A stretch of DNA of 64,000 bases, taken from assembly GCA_944368215.1 (NCBI GenBank), contig CALVWX010000001.1, positions 1 through 64,000 of the forward strand, written 5' to 3'. Source of the stretch: an uncultured Clostridia bacterium. Its GTDB lineage: Bacteria; Bacillota; Clostridia; Christensenellales; Borkfalkiaceae. Below the pieces are notes generated by a model that was not told where the DNA came from, made no database searches, and worked only from the letters and a program-made list of their open reading frames with translations. The first letter of the stretch is position 1. Every line of letters starts with the position of its first letter. The position numbers were made by a program, and so were the translations under genes. Of this stretch, positions 34,952 to 43,689 are shown one piece after another.

Positions 34952-35050
34952 GGTAGGTTTTCGGCTCAACACTACCGCATAAAAAAACCGAAACAAGGAG
35001 AAAGTGCGCAAAGCATAACCTTAAGAGCGGTTTTAAAGCCGCTCTTTTTT
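34952..35050 (+). promoter_or_regulatory. Candidate preQ1 riboswitch with terminator, upstream of queT
   Basis: GGTAG (34952-34956) pairs with CTACC (34972-34976). Within the loop, TCGG pairs with CCGA (34988-34991) after an A-rich linker, giving an H-type pseudoknot as in preQ1-I aptamers. The next part holds AAGAGCGG (35023-35030) with CCGCTCTT (35039-35046) and T6, an intrinsic terminator. The next gene is a QueT transporter, a known preQ1 target. The class is inferred from fold and context; L2 differs from the common consensus. Confidence 0.6.
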
Positions 35051-35112
35051 ATGTCCTTTTCAGGCGGGCATTTTTCAAGGTTTATTGCTAAAGCCGTGCG
35101 CACTGAAAACAC

Positions 35113-35688
35113 ATGAACAAAAAGTTCACATTCACAACCCTCATGATAAGCAGGGCAGGCTTAATCGCCGCTCTGTACACGGTAATCACATGGGCATTGG
35201 GCGCGTTCGCCTACGGCCCTTTCCAGATCAGGCCGGCGGAAGGCTTAATCGTGCTTTCTATCTTCTATATAGAAGCCGTGCCGGGCTTATATGTCGGATG
35301 CATGCTGGCAAATATCTTTTCGGGTTACGGCGCATATGATATTTTCCTCGGAAGTTTAGCCACTCTCGCCGCCGCGGGTCTCTCCTTCGGTGCGGGCAGG
35401 CTGTTTAAAAGCGACGTTTTAAAGCTCGCCCTCTGCGGAATTTTCAATACGGTAATCAACGCCTTTGTCATTCCCGCAGTCAGCGTTCTCGGCGGCGGCA
35501 CCGACCCTTACTGGGTTTTCTTCGGTTCGATGGTTCTCACCGAATTCGTATGGACATATGCGATAGGTATTCCCCTTTACATTGCGATAAAACGCATTAT
35601 AGACAGAAAAGTGCGGGTAATGCAGCCGTGCATATGCGTCGGCGAAAAAAATTACCGCCGCGCGGAAAAAGTCGAAAAAGCCAGATAA
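35113..35688 (+). CDS. queT: QueT-type ECF transporter S component (queuosine precursor)
   Basis: The product has 191 aa with about five membrane helices. It shows the QueT pattern: LIAALYTVITWALGAFAYGP then FQIRPAEGL, the loop VGCMLANIFSGYGAYDIFLG, and NTVINAFVIPAV. The S component binds queuosine precursor (preQ1/preQ0 or queuine) in the membrane and works with a shared ECF module not encoded here. A pseudoknot plus terminator precedes the gene. The C-terminal 30 residues are hydrophilic and not conserved. Confidence 0.88.
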   Translation: MNKKFTFTTLMISRAGLIAALYTVITWALGAFAYGPFQIRPAEGLIVLSIFYIEAVPGLYVGCMLANIFSGYGAYDIFLGSLATLAAAGLSFGAGRLFKSDVLKLALCGIFNTVINAFVIPAVSVLGGGTDPYWVFFGSMVLTEFVWTYAIGIPLYIAIKRIIDRKVRVMQPCICVGEKNYRRAEKVEKAR

Positions 35689-35829
35689 TTCGTATTTTAT
35701 CTGAAATCGGGCATATTTTTAAGATTTTTCACAAAAAAAACAACAAAAACACTTGCAAAATATTATAAAGTTATTTATACTGTTTATAAGTAGAGATGGG
35801 CTACTAAATTCTTTTTTATGGAGCGTATT

Positions 35830-36081
35830 ATGACAATCACAGAAGCAGTAGCAAAAAGACTCGGCAGTATTTTGAAAGAGAGAGGCATGATGAAGAAGGA
35901 GTTCAGAGAGCTCCCCGGCGTCAAGGGTCAGAGCGTGTGCAACATTTTCAGAACAAAGTCCACACCCTCTATCTCAATGACTACTCTCTACAGAGTTTGC
36001 AGTGCACTCAACATGACCATGGCTGAGTTCCTCGACGACCCCGTCTTCGACGAAGTAGAGGTACCCGGCGTAAACAAGTAA
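35830..36081 (+). CDS. XRE-family HTH protein
   Basis: The product has 83 aa from the ATG at 35830, which follows GGAGCG; an ATG at 35818 lies further upstream without a site. It is almost entirely an HTH_3 domain: KKEFRELPGVKGQSVCNIFR as the DNA-reading helix pair, then TLYRVCSALNMTMAEFLDDP. The codon pattern is C-rich at third positions, as in highly expressed genes. The target is unknown. It is a single-gene unit closed by a hairpin. Confidence 0.82.
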   Translation: MTITEAVAKRLGSILKERGMMKKEFRELPGVKGQSVCNIFRTKSTPSISMTTLYRVCSALNMTMAEFLDDPVFDEVEVPGVNK

Positions 36082-36145
36082 GCTTTTAAGCTTGCAAAGA
36101 TGCATGCGGATTTATGCCACGCATGCAAGGTGACATAAAAATTTA

Positions 36146-36180
36146 AAGCCGCGCGGAAATTTTTTCCGCGCGGCTTATTT
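36146..36180 (+). terminator. Terminator after the HTH gene
   Basis: AAGCCGCGCGGAAA pairs with TTTCCGCGCGGCTT, then TATTTTG. Confidence 0.8.
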
Positions 36181-36261
36181 TGCTATGTAAAGTGCAATGT
36201 AAAGTTTATTTGTAGCGCTATTTTACATTTAGTAAAGCGGATATTGCAGGTTATTGCGCGC

Positions 36262-36688
36262 GGCGGGCGCAGTCGAACGTATCTTGCATGGATAGAAAAC
36301 GAGCAAGATCCTTCGATTGCGTTCGTCACTGTCGTTCCTCACTCCGCTCAGGATGACATAGTGGTATTTGCCGTTTGCCCAAGATAAGAGTGGTAGTAGA
36401 CGAACGCTTGCTTGCGTAATACGTCAGCGGCGACACGCCGCGTGTCATACTGAGCGAAGTCGAACATATTTTGCAGTGGCAGAAAACGGGCAAGATCCTT
36501 CGGCGCTGTTCGCTGCGCTCACTCTGCTCAGGATGACATAATGTCACGCAAATATACTGCGTGTCATACTGAGCGGAGCGAGGAGGGCCTTTATGCCCGA
36601 CGAGCGAAGTCGAATGTATCTTGCAGGGGTAGAAAACGAACAAGATCTTTCGGCGCCGTTCGCTGTGCTCACTCTGCTCAGGATGACA
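36262..36688. repeat. Three copies of the main palindromic repeat in a row
   Basis: Copies lie at about 36262-36358 (left end decayed), 36443-36538 and 36562-36688. The last two begin TGTCATACTGAGCG and all end in CTCAGGATGACA. Between copies are short unique stretches. Confidence 0.8.
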
Positions 36689-36718
36689 GGGGGAGATATT
36701 TCTTCCGCCAGAAAAAGA

Positions 36719-36747
36719 AATGCCACCCGCTATGTGGGTGGCATTAT
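36719..36747 (-). terminator. Terminator of pckA
   Basis: AATGCCACCC pairs with GGGTGGCATT about 65 bp past the pckA stop codon. A T-rich tract is present on both sides. Confidence 0.65.
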
Positions 36748-36811
36748 TATATTATTGTTTTATCATACCGCGTTAACCGCGGCATATTACGGGGTCTACC
36801 GCGCTTTAAGC

Positions 36812-38623
36812 TTACTTTGCGCAGTTTTTCTTGAGCGTTTCGAGGCACTCGGTGAGCTCTGCGGGAATCCTCGTTTTGATGGTGTTCTTGTAGTAGTTTT
36901 CGATTTCGTCGGCTTCCTTTGCCCACTTGTCTTTATCCACTTCAAGAATGCCCTTGAGGTCTTCCGCGGTAAACTTGTGTCCGGGGGCAATCTCGTAGTT
37001 GAGGTCCTCGAGGTCGATATCCTGAGGCCTGGGAACGTAGCCTATGGCCGTTTCTTCTGCGTCTACGGCGTCGTCGCAGCGCTTTAAAATCCATTCGAGC
37101 ACGCGCATGTTGTCGCCGAATCCGGGCCAGATGAAGTTGCCGTCTTTATCCTGTCTGAACCAGTTTACGTTGAAAATCTTGGGAGGATTCTTTACAATCT
37201 TGCCCATGTCTATCCAGTGCTGGAAGTAATCGCCCATGTGGTATCCCGCAAAGGGCTTCATGGCCATGGGGTCGTGGCGGAGCACGCCGGTTGCGCCCGT
37301 CGCTGCGGCCGTCGTTTCAGAGGACATTGCGCTTCCTACGAACACGCCGTGGTTCCAGTCTCTCGACTGATAAACGAGGGGAGTGGTGGAAGCCCTTCTG
37401 CCGCCGAAGATGATTGCCGAAAGGGGTACGCCTTCCTTGGAGTTGAACTCGGGCGAAATGCAGGGGCAGTTTGCGGCGGGAGCCGTGAAGCGCGAGTTGG
37501 GATGAGCGGCGTAAGTCGACTTATCCTTTTTATCGAATTTAGCGGGGCTCCAGGGCTTGCCCGTCCAGTCGATGCAGTGTTCGGGCAGGTCTTTGTTGAG
37601 TCCCTCCCACCATACAGTCATGTTGTCGGTGTCGAGCGCGACGTTGGTGAATATTGTTCCGCGTCTCGTTGCGGCCAGGGCGTTGGGGTTGGAATGTTCG
37701 TTGGTACCGGGAGCTACGCCGAAGAATCCGTTTTCGGGGTTTACGGCCCAAAGTCTGCCGTCCGCGCCCACGCGTATCCATGCTATGTCGTCGCCGACGC
37801 ATTCAATCTTGTAGCCCTTTTCAACGTAGTGCTTGGGGGGCACGAGCATTGCAAGGTTGGTCTTGCCGCATGCCGAAGGGAATGCCGCCGCAACATACTT
37901 CTTGCTGCCGTCGGGGAAGGTTACGCCGAGGATGAGCATGTGCTCTGCCATCCAGCCCTCGTTTTTGCCGAGGTAGGAAGCAATTCTTAAAGCGAAGCAC
38001 TTTTTGCCGAGCAGAACATTGCCGCCGTAAGCCGAGTTTACGGAAATTATGGTGTTATCTTCGGGGAAGTGCATTATATAGCGGTTGTCTGCGTCCACGT
38101 TGCACTTTGCGTGGAAGCCCTTTATAAAGTCGCCGTCGTGGCCGATGGCCCTGAGCACGTTTGCGCCCACGCGTGTCATTATGTCCATGTTCAAAACGAC
38201 GTAAATGGAGTCGGTGACTTCAATGCCGTAGCGCGCGAAGGGCGAACCTACGACGCCCATCGAATAGGGGATGACGTACATAGTCCTTCCCTTCATGGAG
38301 CCGCGGGCAATTTCGGAAGCGAGTTCATACGCCTGCTTGGGGTCCATCCAGTAGTTTACGGGACCTGCGTCGTCTTTATCCTTTGTGCAGATAAAAGTTC
38401 TGTCCTCAACGCGGGCAACGTCGTTTACCTTTGTTCTGTGAAGATAGCAGTCGGGCAGAATGCTCTGGTTGAGCTTTATAAGCTCGCCGCTCTTTACAGC
38501 TTCTTTCCTCAACTCGTCCAGCTGAGCGGGTTCGCCCGTTATCCATACTATCTGGTCGGGCTGGGCAAGCTCTGCGCTTCTCTCAACAAAGTCAAGTACT
38601 TTCTTGTTCTTGGTAAGTGCCAT
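36812..38623 (-). CDS. pckA: Phosphoenolpyruvate carboxykinase (GTP)
   Basis: The product has 603 aa, normal for the GTP-dependent family; the ATG follows AAGGAG. The hyper-reactive Cys loop FPSACGKTNLAM (P-loop) and KIECVGDDIAW are present. GFFGVAPGTNEHSNPNALA and the GTP-family end GYHMGDYFQHW and NWFRQDKDGNFIWPGFGDN also match. It interconverts oxaloacetate and PEP with GTP/GDP. Many gut anaerobes run it toward oxaloacetate to fix CO2. Most Firmicutes carry the unrelated ATP type, so this is a lineage marker. It is a single gene with its own terminator. Confidence 0.96.
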   Translation of the reverse strand: MALTKNKKVLDFVERSAELAQPDQIVWITGEPAQLDELRKEAVKSGELIKLNQSILPDCYLHRTKVNDVARVEDRTFICTKDKDDAGPVNYWMDPKQAYELASEIARGSMKGRTMYVIPYSMGVVGSPFARYGIEVTDSIYVVLNMDIMTRVGANVLRAIGHDGDFIKGFHAKCNVDADNRYIMHFPEDNTIISVNSAYGGNVLLGKKCFALRIASYLGKNEGWMAEHMLILGVTFPDGSKKYVAAAFPSACGKTNLAMLVPPKHYVEKGYKIECVGDDIAWIRVGADGRLWAVNPENGFFGVAPGTNEHSNPNALAATRRGTIFTNVALDTDNMTVWWEGLNKDLPEHCIDWTGKPWSPAKFDKKDKSTYAAHPNSRFTAPAANCPCISPEFNSKEGVPLSAIIFGGRRASTTPLVYQSRDWNHGVFVGSAMSSETTAAATGATGVLRHDPMAMKPFAGYHMGDYFQHWIDMGKIVKNPPKIFNVNWFRQDKDGNFIWPGFGDNMRVLEWILKRCDDAVDAEETAIGYVPRPQDIDLEDLNYEIAPGHKFTAEDLKGILEVDKDKWAKEADEIENYYKNTIKTRIPAELTECLETLKKNCAK

Positions 38624-39042
38624 GTATTAATCTCCTTAAAGCAATATTTACAAAATAAACGGGGTAAAAATGTGCGGATACGCCTTTTATAATTTTACCG
38701 CAGCCTCACCCGAAACTGTAGTATTCGGGTGAAGGAGGAGGGGCAATGCTTCAACCGCGCAATGTAAGTTTATGCACATTGCGCGCAAGGGACATTTGCT
38801 CCGACGTATCGTCTCCCGTATAAAAGTATATCAAAAACGGCGCGGCATTGCAACAAAATTAAGTAAGGAAATTAATTTAATGGCCTGCCGCAGCAAAGAG
38901 CGCGTTATATATGCCATTATAAGCGCCCGCGCCGCAAGGCGCGGGCGCCGCATTTACATGCAACATTAATGTATAAATTTTTACACAAAAAGTCATGATG
39001 CGCGCGCATGAAATAAATATAATATGTCAAAAGGAGAGTGCA
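38624..39042. other. Gap between divergent pckA and a hypothetical gene
   Basis: It holds a hairpin CACCCGAA...TTCGGGTG (about 38708-38733) and a GC palindrome GCGCCCGCGCC...GGCGCGGGCGC (about 38926-38950). A 29-codon frame at 38880-38969 has an AAGGA site, but nothing else supports it. Confidence 0.45.
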
Positions 39043-40098
39043 ATGGCAGGATACGTCAAAAGAATCGCGCTTATAAAAACGCTCAGTGCGGGTTATTCCG
39101 CCGACGGCGGCGAGCTTAAAGGCATCGTCCGCTGCGAAGCTTACGCCGGTTTTTTAAAAGCCGAAGCTTCGCTTATAAATTTCGCGCCCGTAACCGAGGG
39201 GGAATACCGCCTCGGCATAACCGACGGACAGAGCGTCGTGGTGTTCGGAGCGCCCGCATACGAAGGCGAATGTTCCTTCGACCCCTCAGACGGGTTCGCC
39301 TGCCTCATATGTTTCTGCCGCTCGGGCAGCGTTCTGCCCGTGGCCAGCGCAGTCTGCGGCGACAACCAAAAACTTCTCCCCTCCGTGCAGAGCGCAATGG
39401 AGCGTGGCGAAGAACAGCCGAAGGCGGCATATGACGACGAAGCCATTGCCGAAAGCAATTATTATGAGCTGGAAGCTGATGAAAACGGCGGAGCTGTACG
39501 CCCGCCTGAAGAGGAACAAAAAGGGTCTCGCTCTCTGCAGGATGAAGAGAGTGCTGGCACTTTCCCGCGCCCGAAGGAGCAGTCTCAAAACTTCCCCGTG
39601 CGGGAAGAGACCGCCGCACAGGGCGACGGGGTAAAGTGCGCCACAAGTTCCTTCCGCATAGGCGGTACGCCCGAAGATGAGCAGGGGAATACCCAAGCCG
39701 AAGGTGAGGAAAGGGGCGGCGGTTGCTCCGCCGAATCAAACGGCGCAGATGACGGCGAAGCTGCCGAGCCTCGGCTTGCGGACGGCGGGTTCTACGAGCG
39801 CATGAGCGGAGACATAAAAAAGATATTCGCCGCATATCCCCGCCTTGCGGCGCTGGAGGATGTTATAGAAAATTCGCGTTGGGCGAAAATTTCATACGGC
39901 AACGGCGCGCATTACGCGTTCGGCGTGATATATGACGGGGGCAACGCAAAATATCTGTGCTACGCCGTGCCCGTCGCTGCGGACGCGCCCTGCCCCGAAA
40001 GTTTAAAGGGCAGAGCGGGCTACATACCCGTCGACGGCGGCGGATACTGGGTTATGTATCAGGACGCACAGACCGGCATCAGTCTGACTGTCGGCTGA
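39043..40098 (+). CDS. Hypothetical protein with two end domains and a disordered acidic middle
   Basis: The product has 351 aa from the ATG at 39043, which follows AAGGAGAG. A folded N-terminal part (about 1-125) begins MAGYVKRIALIKTLSAGYSA. It is followed by a low-complexity Glu/Gly/Ser/Pro region (about 125-245). A C-terminal domain comes next (about 248-351: FYERMSGDIKKIFAAYPRL, then WAKISYGNGAHYAFGVIYD and GYWVMYQDAQTGISLTV). I do not recognise the family. There is no signal or membrane helix. It looks like a lineage-specific cytoplasmic scaffold or regulator. Confidence 0.65.
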   Translation: MAGYVKRIALIKTLSAGYSADGGELKGIVRCEAYAGFLKAEASLINFAPVTEGEYRLGITDGQSVVVFGAPAYEGECSFDPSDGFACLICFCRSGSVLPVASAVCGDNQKLLPSVQSAMERGEEQPKAAYDDEAIAESNYYELEADENGGAVRPPEEEQKGSRSLQDEESAGTFPRPKEQSQNFPVREETAAQGDGVKCATSSFRIGGTPEDEQGNTQAEGEERGGGCSAESNGADDGEAAEPRLADGGFYERMSGDIKKIFAAYPRLAALEDVIENSRWAKISYGNGAHYAFGVIYDGGNAKYLCYAVPVAADAPCPESLKGRAGYIPVDGGGYWVMYQDAQTGISLTVG

Positions 40099-40142
40099 AT
40101 TTAATTTAAAAATATAGAGGTCGCCCGCGTTGCGGGCGGCCT

Positions 40143-40376
40143 CTATAGCTCTTTTAAACCTAATATATAGTCGGATGACACATCTAACAATTTGCATAGC
40201 CGCGCCAGCGTGTCGAGCGACGGAAAGATATTATCCGTCATGTAACGCGATACGGTTTGCGGCGATACTCCTATAGCGGCAGCTATATCTTTTTGCGAAA
40301 GTCCGCTGTTCTTTATTTCATTTCGCAACCGTTGTTGTATCTGCTCAAGCTGAATGCGCTCGTTCTTTATCCTCAT
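40143..40376 (-). CDS. XRE-family HTH regulator
   Basis: The product has 77 aa from ATG 40376; the frame is open upstream with a GTG at 40421. The HTH is LSQKDIAAAIGVSPQTVSRYMT, followed by PSLDTLARLCKLLDVSSDYILGL, the typical end of single-domain XRE repressors. A 17-bp palindrome (40417-40433) lies in the promoter of the divergent gene, 40 bp away. It is the likely operator for this protein. Autoregulation is plausible. Confidence 0.85.
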   Translation of the reverse strand: MRIKNERIQLEQIQQRLRNEIKNSGLSQKDIAAAIGVSPQTVSRYMTDNIFPSLDTLARLCKLLDVSSDYILGLKEL

Positions 40377-40409
40377 AATATTATTATCATATAAAATGCG
40401 ATTTGAATA

Positions 40410-40438
40410 TTGACAAATCACATAATATGTGATAAAAT
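40410..40438 (+). promoter_or_regulatory. Promoter with palindromic operator
   Basis: TTGACA (40410-40415) and TAAAAT (40433-40438) are 17 bp apart. The spacer is filled by ATCACATAATATGTGAT (40417-40433), a perfect palindrome around a central base. A protein bound there would block RNA polymerase. Confidence 0.75.
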
Positions 40439-40480
40439 TTGTTTACGCTATAAAAGTAAAAGGCAAGAGGAGAGAAAATT

Positions 40481-41402
40481 ATGAACGAAGAAAAAGTTTC
40501 AGAGCAGTATATGTATTCTGTGCCGGCATATAAAAAATATACTATCTGGCAACTATGCCTCGGGGCTGTCGGCGCTGTTATTTTGTTGATGAGCTTATTT
40601 TTTGCCGTGCATTGAGATCAGCCTCGGCGGCTATGTTCAGACTTATAACAGCGTCATGCGTGAAATTTACGCCGACGAGGAGCTGGCCGAAAAGTTAGAC
40701 AATACAGAGATGAGCGAAGATGCGGCCATATCATATCTCGGTATGAAGCTTTTTATTCTGGAGCAGACCATTCCCGAAGACAGCACAGAATTTGAGCAGA
40801 CCGCAATAGTCACGGCGACCAATCAGGCACTTATATTATACTTAATTGAAGATGAAGATAGCTATCAGGCTGCGCTGTCTGAAGCAGTTGACACTCTTTC
40901 GCAATATTCCCGTTCCTACGGATTGTTATCGTTTTTAATGCTGTGTATCGATACGTCGGTGCACGGGTACCAGGGTGTCGATATCTTCATCGGTTTGCCG
41001 TCGTTTGTGATTTGGCTGGCGGTATGCATGACGGCAATCAGTATAATGTATATCATTTATACTCTGCCTGTATGCACGGCAAGGTTGTGTTCGATGGAAA
41101 AAGCAACCAAACGGCTTTATGAGCAACGGGTAGGAAAGAACAGGGAAAGGGCCAACAAAAATAGAAAGAAAAGGGTCTATTACGATCATTTCGGCATTTT
41201 CTGGGTCTTGGTTTTCATAATGATTTTTTACTATTTATCAAGGAATGCAAGCTGTGCGGCGGGAAATATTCAACAGATTGATTTTTTTATTTCCATGCGA
41301 TTGACCCCGTTGTTTTGGGTATGCTTCATCGGCGATGTAATACTGTTTTTACTTGGTTGGTATGTAAGACAAATAAGGAAGAACTTAATTTATAATCTTT
41401 GA
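40481..41402 (+). pseudogene. Membrane protein gene with a frameshift at a T6 run
   Basis: The ATG at 40481 follows GAGGAGAG. The frame gives MNEEKVSEQYMYSVPAYKK and a membrane helix, then stops at a TGA at 40613-40615. The open frame from about 40602 continues for 267 codons without a start or ribosome site and encodes three more membrane segments (about 40980-41070, 41200-41230 and 41310-41370). Removing one T from the T6 at about 40597-40602 joins the frames. So this is one gene broken by a single base: a real frameshift, a phase-variable tract or a sequencing error. The family is not recognised. The promoter is under the divergent XRE repressor. Confidence 0.7.
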
Positions 41403-41470
41403 TTTGAACTTGATTTTTTGTTGTCTATGTTATATAATGGGTGCAATTCATTTTGAAGGAGAGCACCCCG

Positions 41471-42337
41471 TTGGGAGCAAAGCGGCTTAAAAACAGAAAA
41501 ATTGCATTTCTTCGCGCGGCAATAGTGTTTGCAAGCATAATGTTCGCACTCGCCGTAATTGCGTCGTTCTTTCTAATTTCCGACGTTATAGCCCACGGCG
41601 ACGTCCGCGCGATTCCTTCCTACGCAATGGACGAGGAGGGGCTGGACGAAGTTTTATCGCGCGACAAGGACAGCTGGACGGACGGCGATTACGATTTTGT
41701 ATACCGCCAGACGGGGCTCACCAAGGTCTATTTCGACGGCGTATCGTACATAAACACCAATTTTGTAAAGCAATGTCAGGCCGACCTTTTTTACGACGCC
41801 GAGCCCGAACACGACGCGGCCAACTTCGGCAGTTCGCACGATTACTTCCCCGATAAGCTCTTTTCAATGGTGTCGCTCAGGGCGGGCGACGTGATTATAT
41901 CCTCTTCCGTGCACACCTTCGGCTGGCTCAACGGCCACGCCGCAATAGTAATAAATTCCACAACCACCCTCCAGGCCATAACCATCGGCACGAAATCGGT
42001 GCTTCAGACGACAAACTGGTTCAGGCACGCTTCAAACTTTATGGTGCTCCGCCCCAAATTATCCGCAGACGAGGCGCAGCAAATCGCGCAGTGGGCGCAC
42101 GACAACATGCAGGGCATAGATTATTCGCTGTTCACTGGCATATTCAACGCCAAAAATCAGGCGGACGAACCGCTCACCACCCAGTGCGCGCACCTCGTGT
42201 GGCAGGCGTATATGGCGTTCGGCTATGATATAGACAGCACGGGCGGCCCCGTGGTAACGCCGCGCAACATCGCCGCCAGCGACATGTTCGAAGTCGTTCA
42301 GGTAAACGGCTTCGACCTCGACAAATTATGGAACTGA
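41471..42337 (+). CDS. YiiX/YebB-like permuted papain-fold hydrolase (NlpC/P60 superfamily)
   Basis: The product has 288 aa from a TTG at 41471, which follows AAGGAGAG. One N-terminal membrane helix (about 15-38) anchors an outer domain. The catalytic pair of the permuted fold is visible as His in NGHAAIVIN and Cys in TQCAHLVWQAYMAFGYDID. The LRAGDVIIS start of the domain fits C92/YiiX proteins. Members cleave amide bonds in cell wall or lipid substrates, but the target is unknown. It is transcribed alone and closed by a strong hairpin. Confidence 0.82.
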   Translation: MGAKRLKNRKIAFLRAAIVFASIMFALAVIASFFLISDVIAHGDVRAIPSYAMDEEGLDEVLSRDKDSWTDGDYDFVYRQTGLTKVYFDGVSYINTNFVKQCQADLFYDAEPEHDAANFGSSHDYFPDKLFSMVSLRAGDVIISSSVHTFGWLNGHAAIVINSTTTLQAITIGTKSVLQTTNWFRHASNFMVLRPKLSADEAQQIAQWAHDNMQGIDYSLFTGIFNAKNQADEPLTTQCAHLVWQAYMAFGYDIDSTGGPVVTPRNIAASDMFEVVQVNGFDLDKLWN

Positions 42338-42381
42338 ATGCGTTGACGGCCGCATATGTGCCGTTTAACCTATAAAACAAA

Positions 42382-42422
42382 AGCGCGCGGCCTTGCAAAA
42401 TTTGCAAGGCCGCGCGCTTTTA
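42382..42422. terminator. Bidirectional terminator
   Basis: A stem of about 18 bp (AAAAGCGCGCGGCCTTGCAA with its complement) has A and T flanks. It serves the C92 gene and the convergent DUF378 gene. A CATATG motif copy (42350-42372) precedes it. Confidence 0.8.
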
Positions 42423-42430
42423 TCGCACAT

Positions 42431-42712
42431 TCACTTAAGTCCCTTATACGGCCGCAATACGGCGAGGGCGTAAGCAAGAAAGAGCGCGCACACTCCGCCC
42501 GCGGCTTCCACCGAGCGCACGGCCGTAAGGTTATCAAAACATATAAATGCCAGCATGTCAAAGCCCGTCAGGGCGTAAACGCCGCCGCATATCCCAAGGG
42601 TAATTAAAATTGCCGAACATATTATGCACGAAAGCCGCATATATTCAGTATGTATTTTAAAAGGGAAAATATGCGCCCGCAAGGAAAGGCTCTTCAAATT
42701 AAAATTGCGCAA
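42431..42712 (-). CDS. DUF378-like small membrane protein
   Basis: The product has 93 aa. Two membrane helices (about 27-48 and 69-86) flank a short loop. The segment GICGGVYALTGFDMLAF and FDNLTAVRSVEAAGGVCALF matches the DUF378 pattern. The function of DUF378 is unknown. It is a single gene; the start is uncertain because no clear ribosome site is seen upstream. Confidence 0.7.
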   Translation of the reverse strand: MRNFNLKSLSLRAHIFPFKIHTEYMRLSCIICSAILITLGICGGVYALTGFDMLAFICFDNLTAVRSVEAAGGVCALFLAYALAVLRPYKGLK

Positions 42713-42780
42713 AGAGGAGCAGAGCTCCTCAAAATCACGAAAAGTCGCCGTCGTCGCCAGACAAGACTTTTGTGAAATAT

Positions 42781-43041
42781 TTATACGGTGATATTCTCTA
42801 TTACCAGCTTGTCGAAGTCCACGTTTTCGGCAAAGTCGCGCGGAATGAATTTGACCTGATTGAACTTGGCGTAATTGAAGATATGCGTTTTGAGCAGCAC
42901 GGGCGTGGCCACGTCAAGCTCTTCGCATATGTCTGCAAGGTAATTGAAAAATGACGAGTACGTAAATTTATCCACGCGCTCGTAAGTCACCTGCTTTACT
43001 ATTTTTCCGTCTTTAATAACCTTGCCCCACATTCTGAACAT
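42781..43041 (-). CDS. Conserved hypothetical, small soluble protein
   Basis: The product has 86 aa without membrane segments or Cys motifs. It begins MFRMWGKVIKDGKIVKQ and ends with a hydrophobic beta strand (KLVIENITV). A mixed alpha/beta fold is likely. It lies divergent from the Lrp gene with a 140-bp gap. The family is not recognised and no function is offered. Confidence 0.6.
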   Translation of the reverse strand: MFRMWGKVIKDGKIVKQVTYERVDKFTYSSFFNYLADICEELDVATPVLLKTHIFNYAKFNQVKFIPRDFAENVDFDKLVIENITV

Positions 43042-43184
43042 GTAACCATTTTATCAGAAAAACCGCCCTTTGTAAACGCATTTTTCAAATAATATTGACA
43101 AAACGCCCCGCAAGTTATAAAATGTAACATATATCATCTGTCGCCGCGCGGCGGGATTATCCCGCCGCGCGCGGAGGAAATAAC

Positions 43185-43676
43185 ATGGAAAAGTTAGAAA
43201 AGGATATCGTTGAAATTCTCACCGCCGATTCGCGCGCGGGCGCCGATAAAATCGCCGCCATGCTCGGCATTACCCCCGCCGAGGCCGCAAAAAGGGTAAA
43301 AAAGCTCGAAGAAGACGGCGTAATAGTCAAATACACGGCCATCGTCAACGAGGACGCGCTCGACGACGACATCGTCGAAGCTTTAATCGAAGTCAAAGTA
43401 ACGCCCCAGCGCGGCAGCGGGTTCGACGCCATCGCGCAGGAAATCGCCGAGCACGACGAGGTAAAAAACCTCTATCTCATGTCGGGCGCGTACGACCTCG
43501 CGGTAATAGTTGCGGGCAAGTCTTTAAAGTCCATTTCGCGCTTTGTCTCAGAGCGCATCTCCACTTACGACAACGTGCTCTCCACGGCCACGCACTTTAT
43601 TTTAAAGAAGTACAAGGTCGAAGGCGCGCTCATGAAGAGCGACGAAGGGGTAGAGCGCCTGTCGGTACAGCCATAA
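43185..43676 (+). CDS. Lrp/AsnC-family transcriptional regulator
   Basis: The product has 163 aa; the ATG follows GCGGAGG. An N-terminal winged HTH (about 1-50: MEKLEKDIVEILTADSRAGA, then AEAAKRVKKLEEDGVIVKY) is followed by a RAM domain (about 70-150) with HDEVKNLYLMSGAYDLAVIV. Proteins of this type sense amino acids as octamers. An aminotransferase gene lies 415 bp downstream on the same strand, as in the B. subtilis alaR-alaT pair, so control of it is likely. A -35 TTGACA is at 43095. Confidence 0.93.
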   Translation: MEKLEKDIVEILTADSRAGADKIAAMLGITPAEAAKRVKKLEEDGVIVKYTAIVNEDALDDDIVEALIEVKVTPQRGSGFDAIAQEIAEHDEVKNLYLMSGAYDLAVIVAGKSLKSISRFVSERISTYDNVLSTATHFILKKYKVEGALMKSDEGVERLSVQP

Positions 43677-43689
43677 AGTTAAATCGCTC

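Noticed and set aside
36262..36688. CRISPR-like array of three repeats
   Set aside because: Units are about 100 bp, palindromic and unequal in spacing; no cas genes nearby.
36593..37087. Open frame from the 36.5-kb repeats into pckA
   Set aside because: It is antisense to pckA and made of repeat sequence; shadow of real features.
38880..38969. 29-codon frame with an AAGGA site
   Set aside because: Ends inside a strong GC hairpin, no homology, and spacing to the ribosome site is poor.
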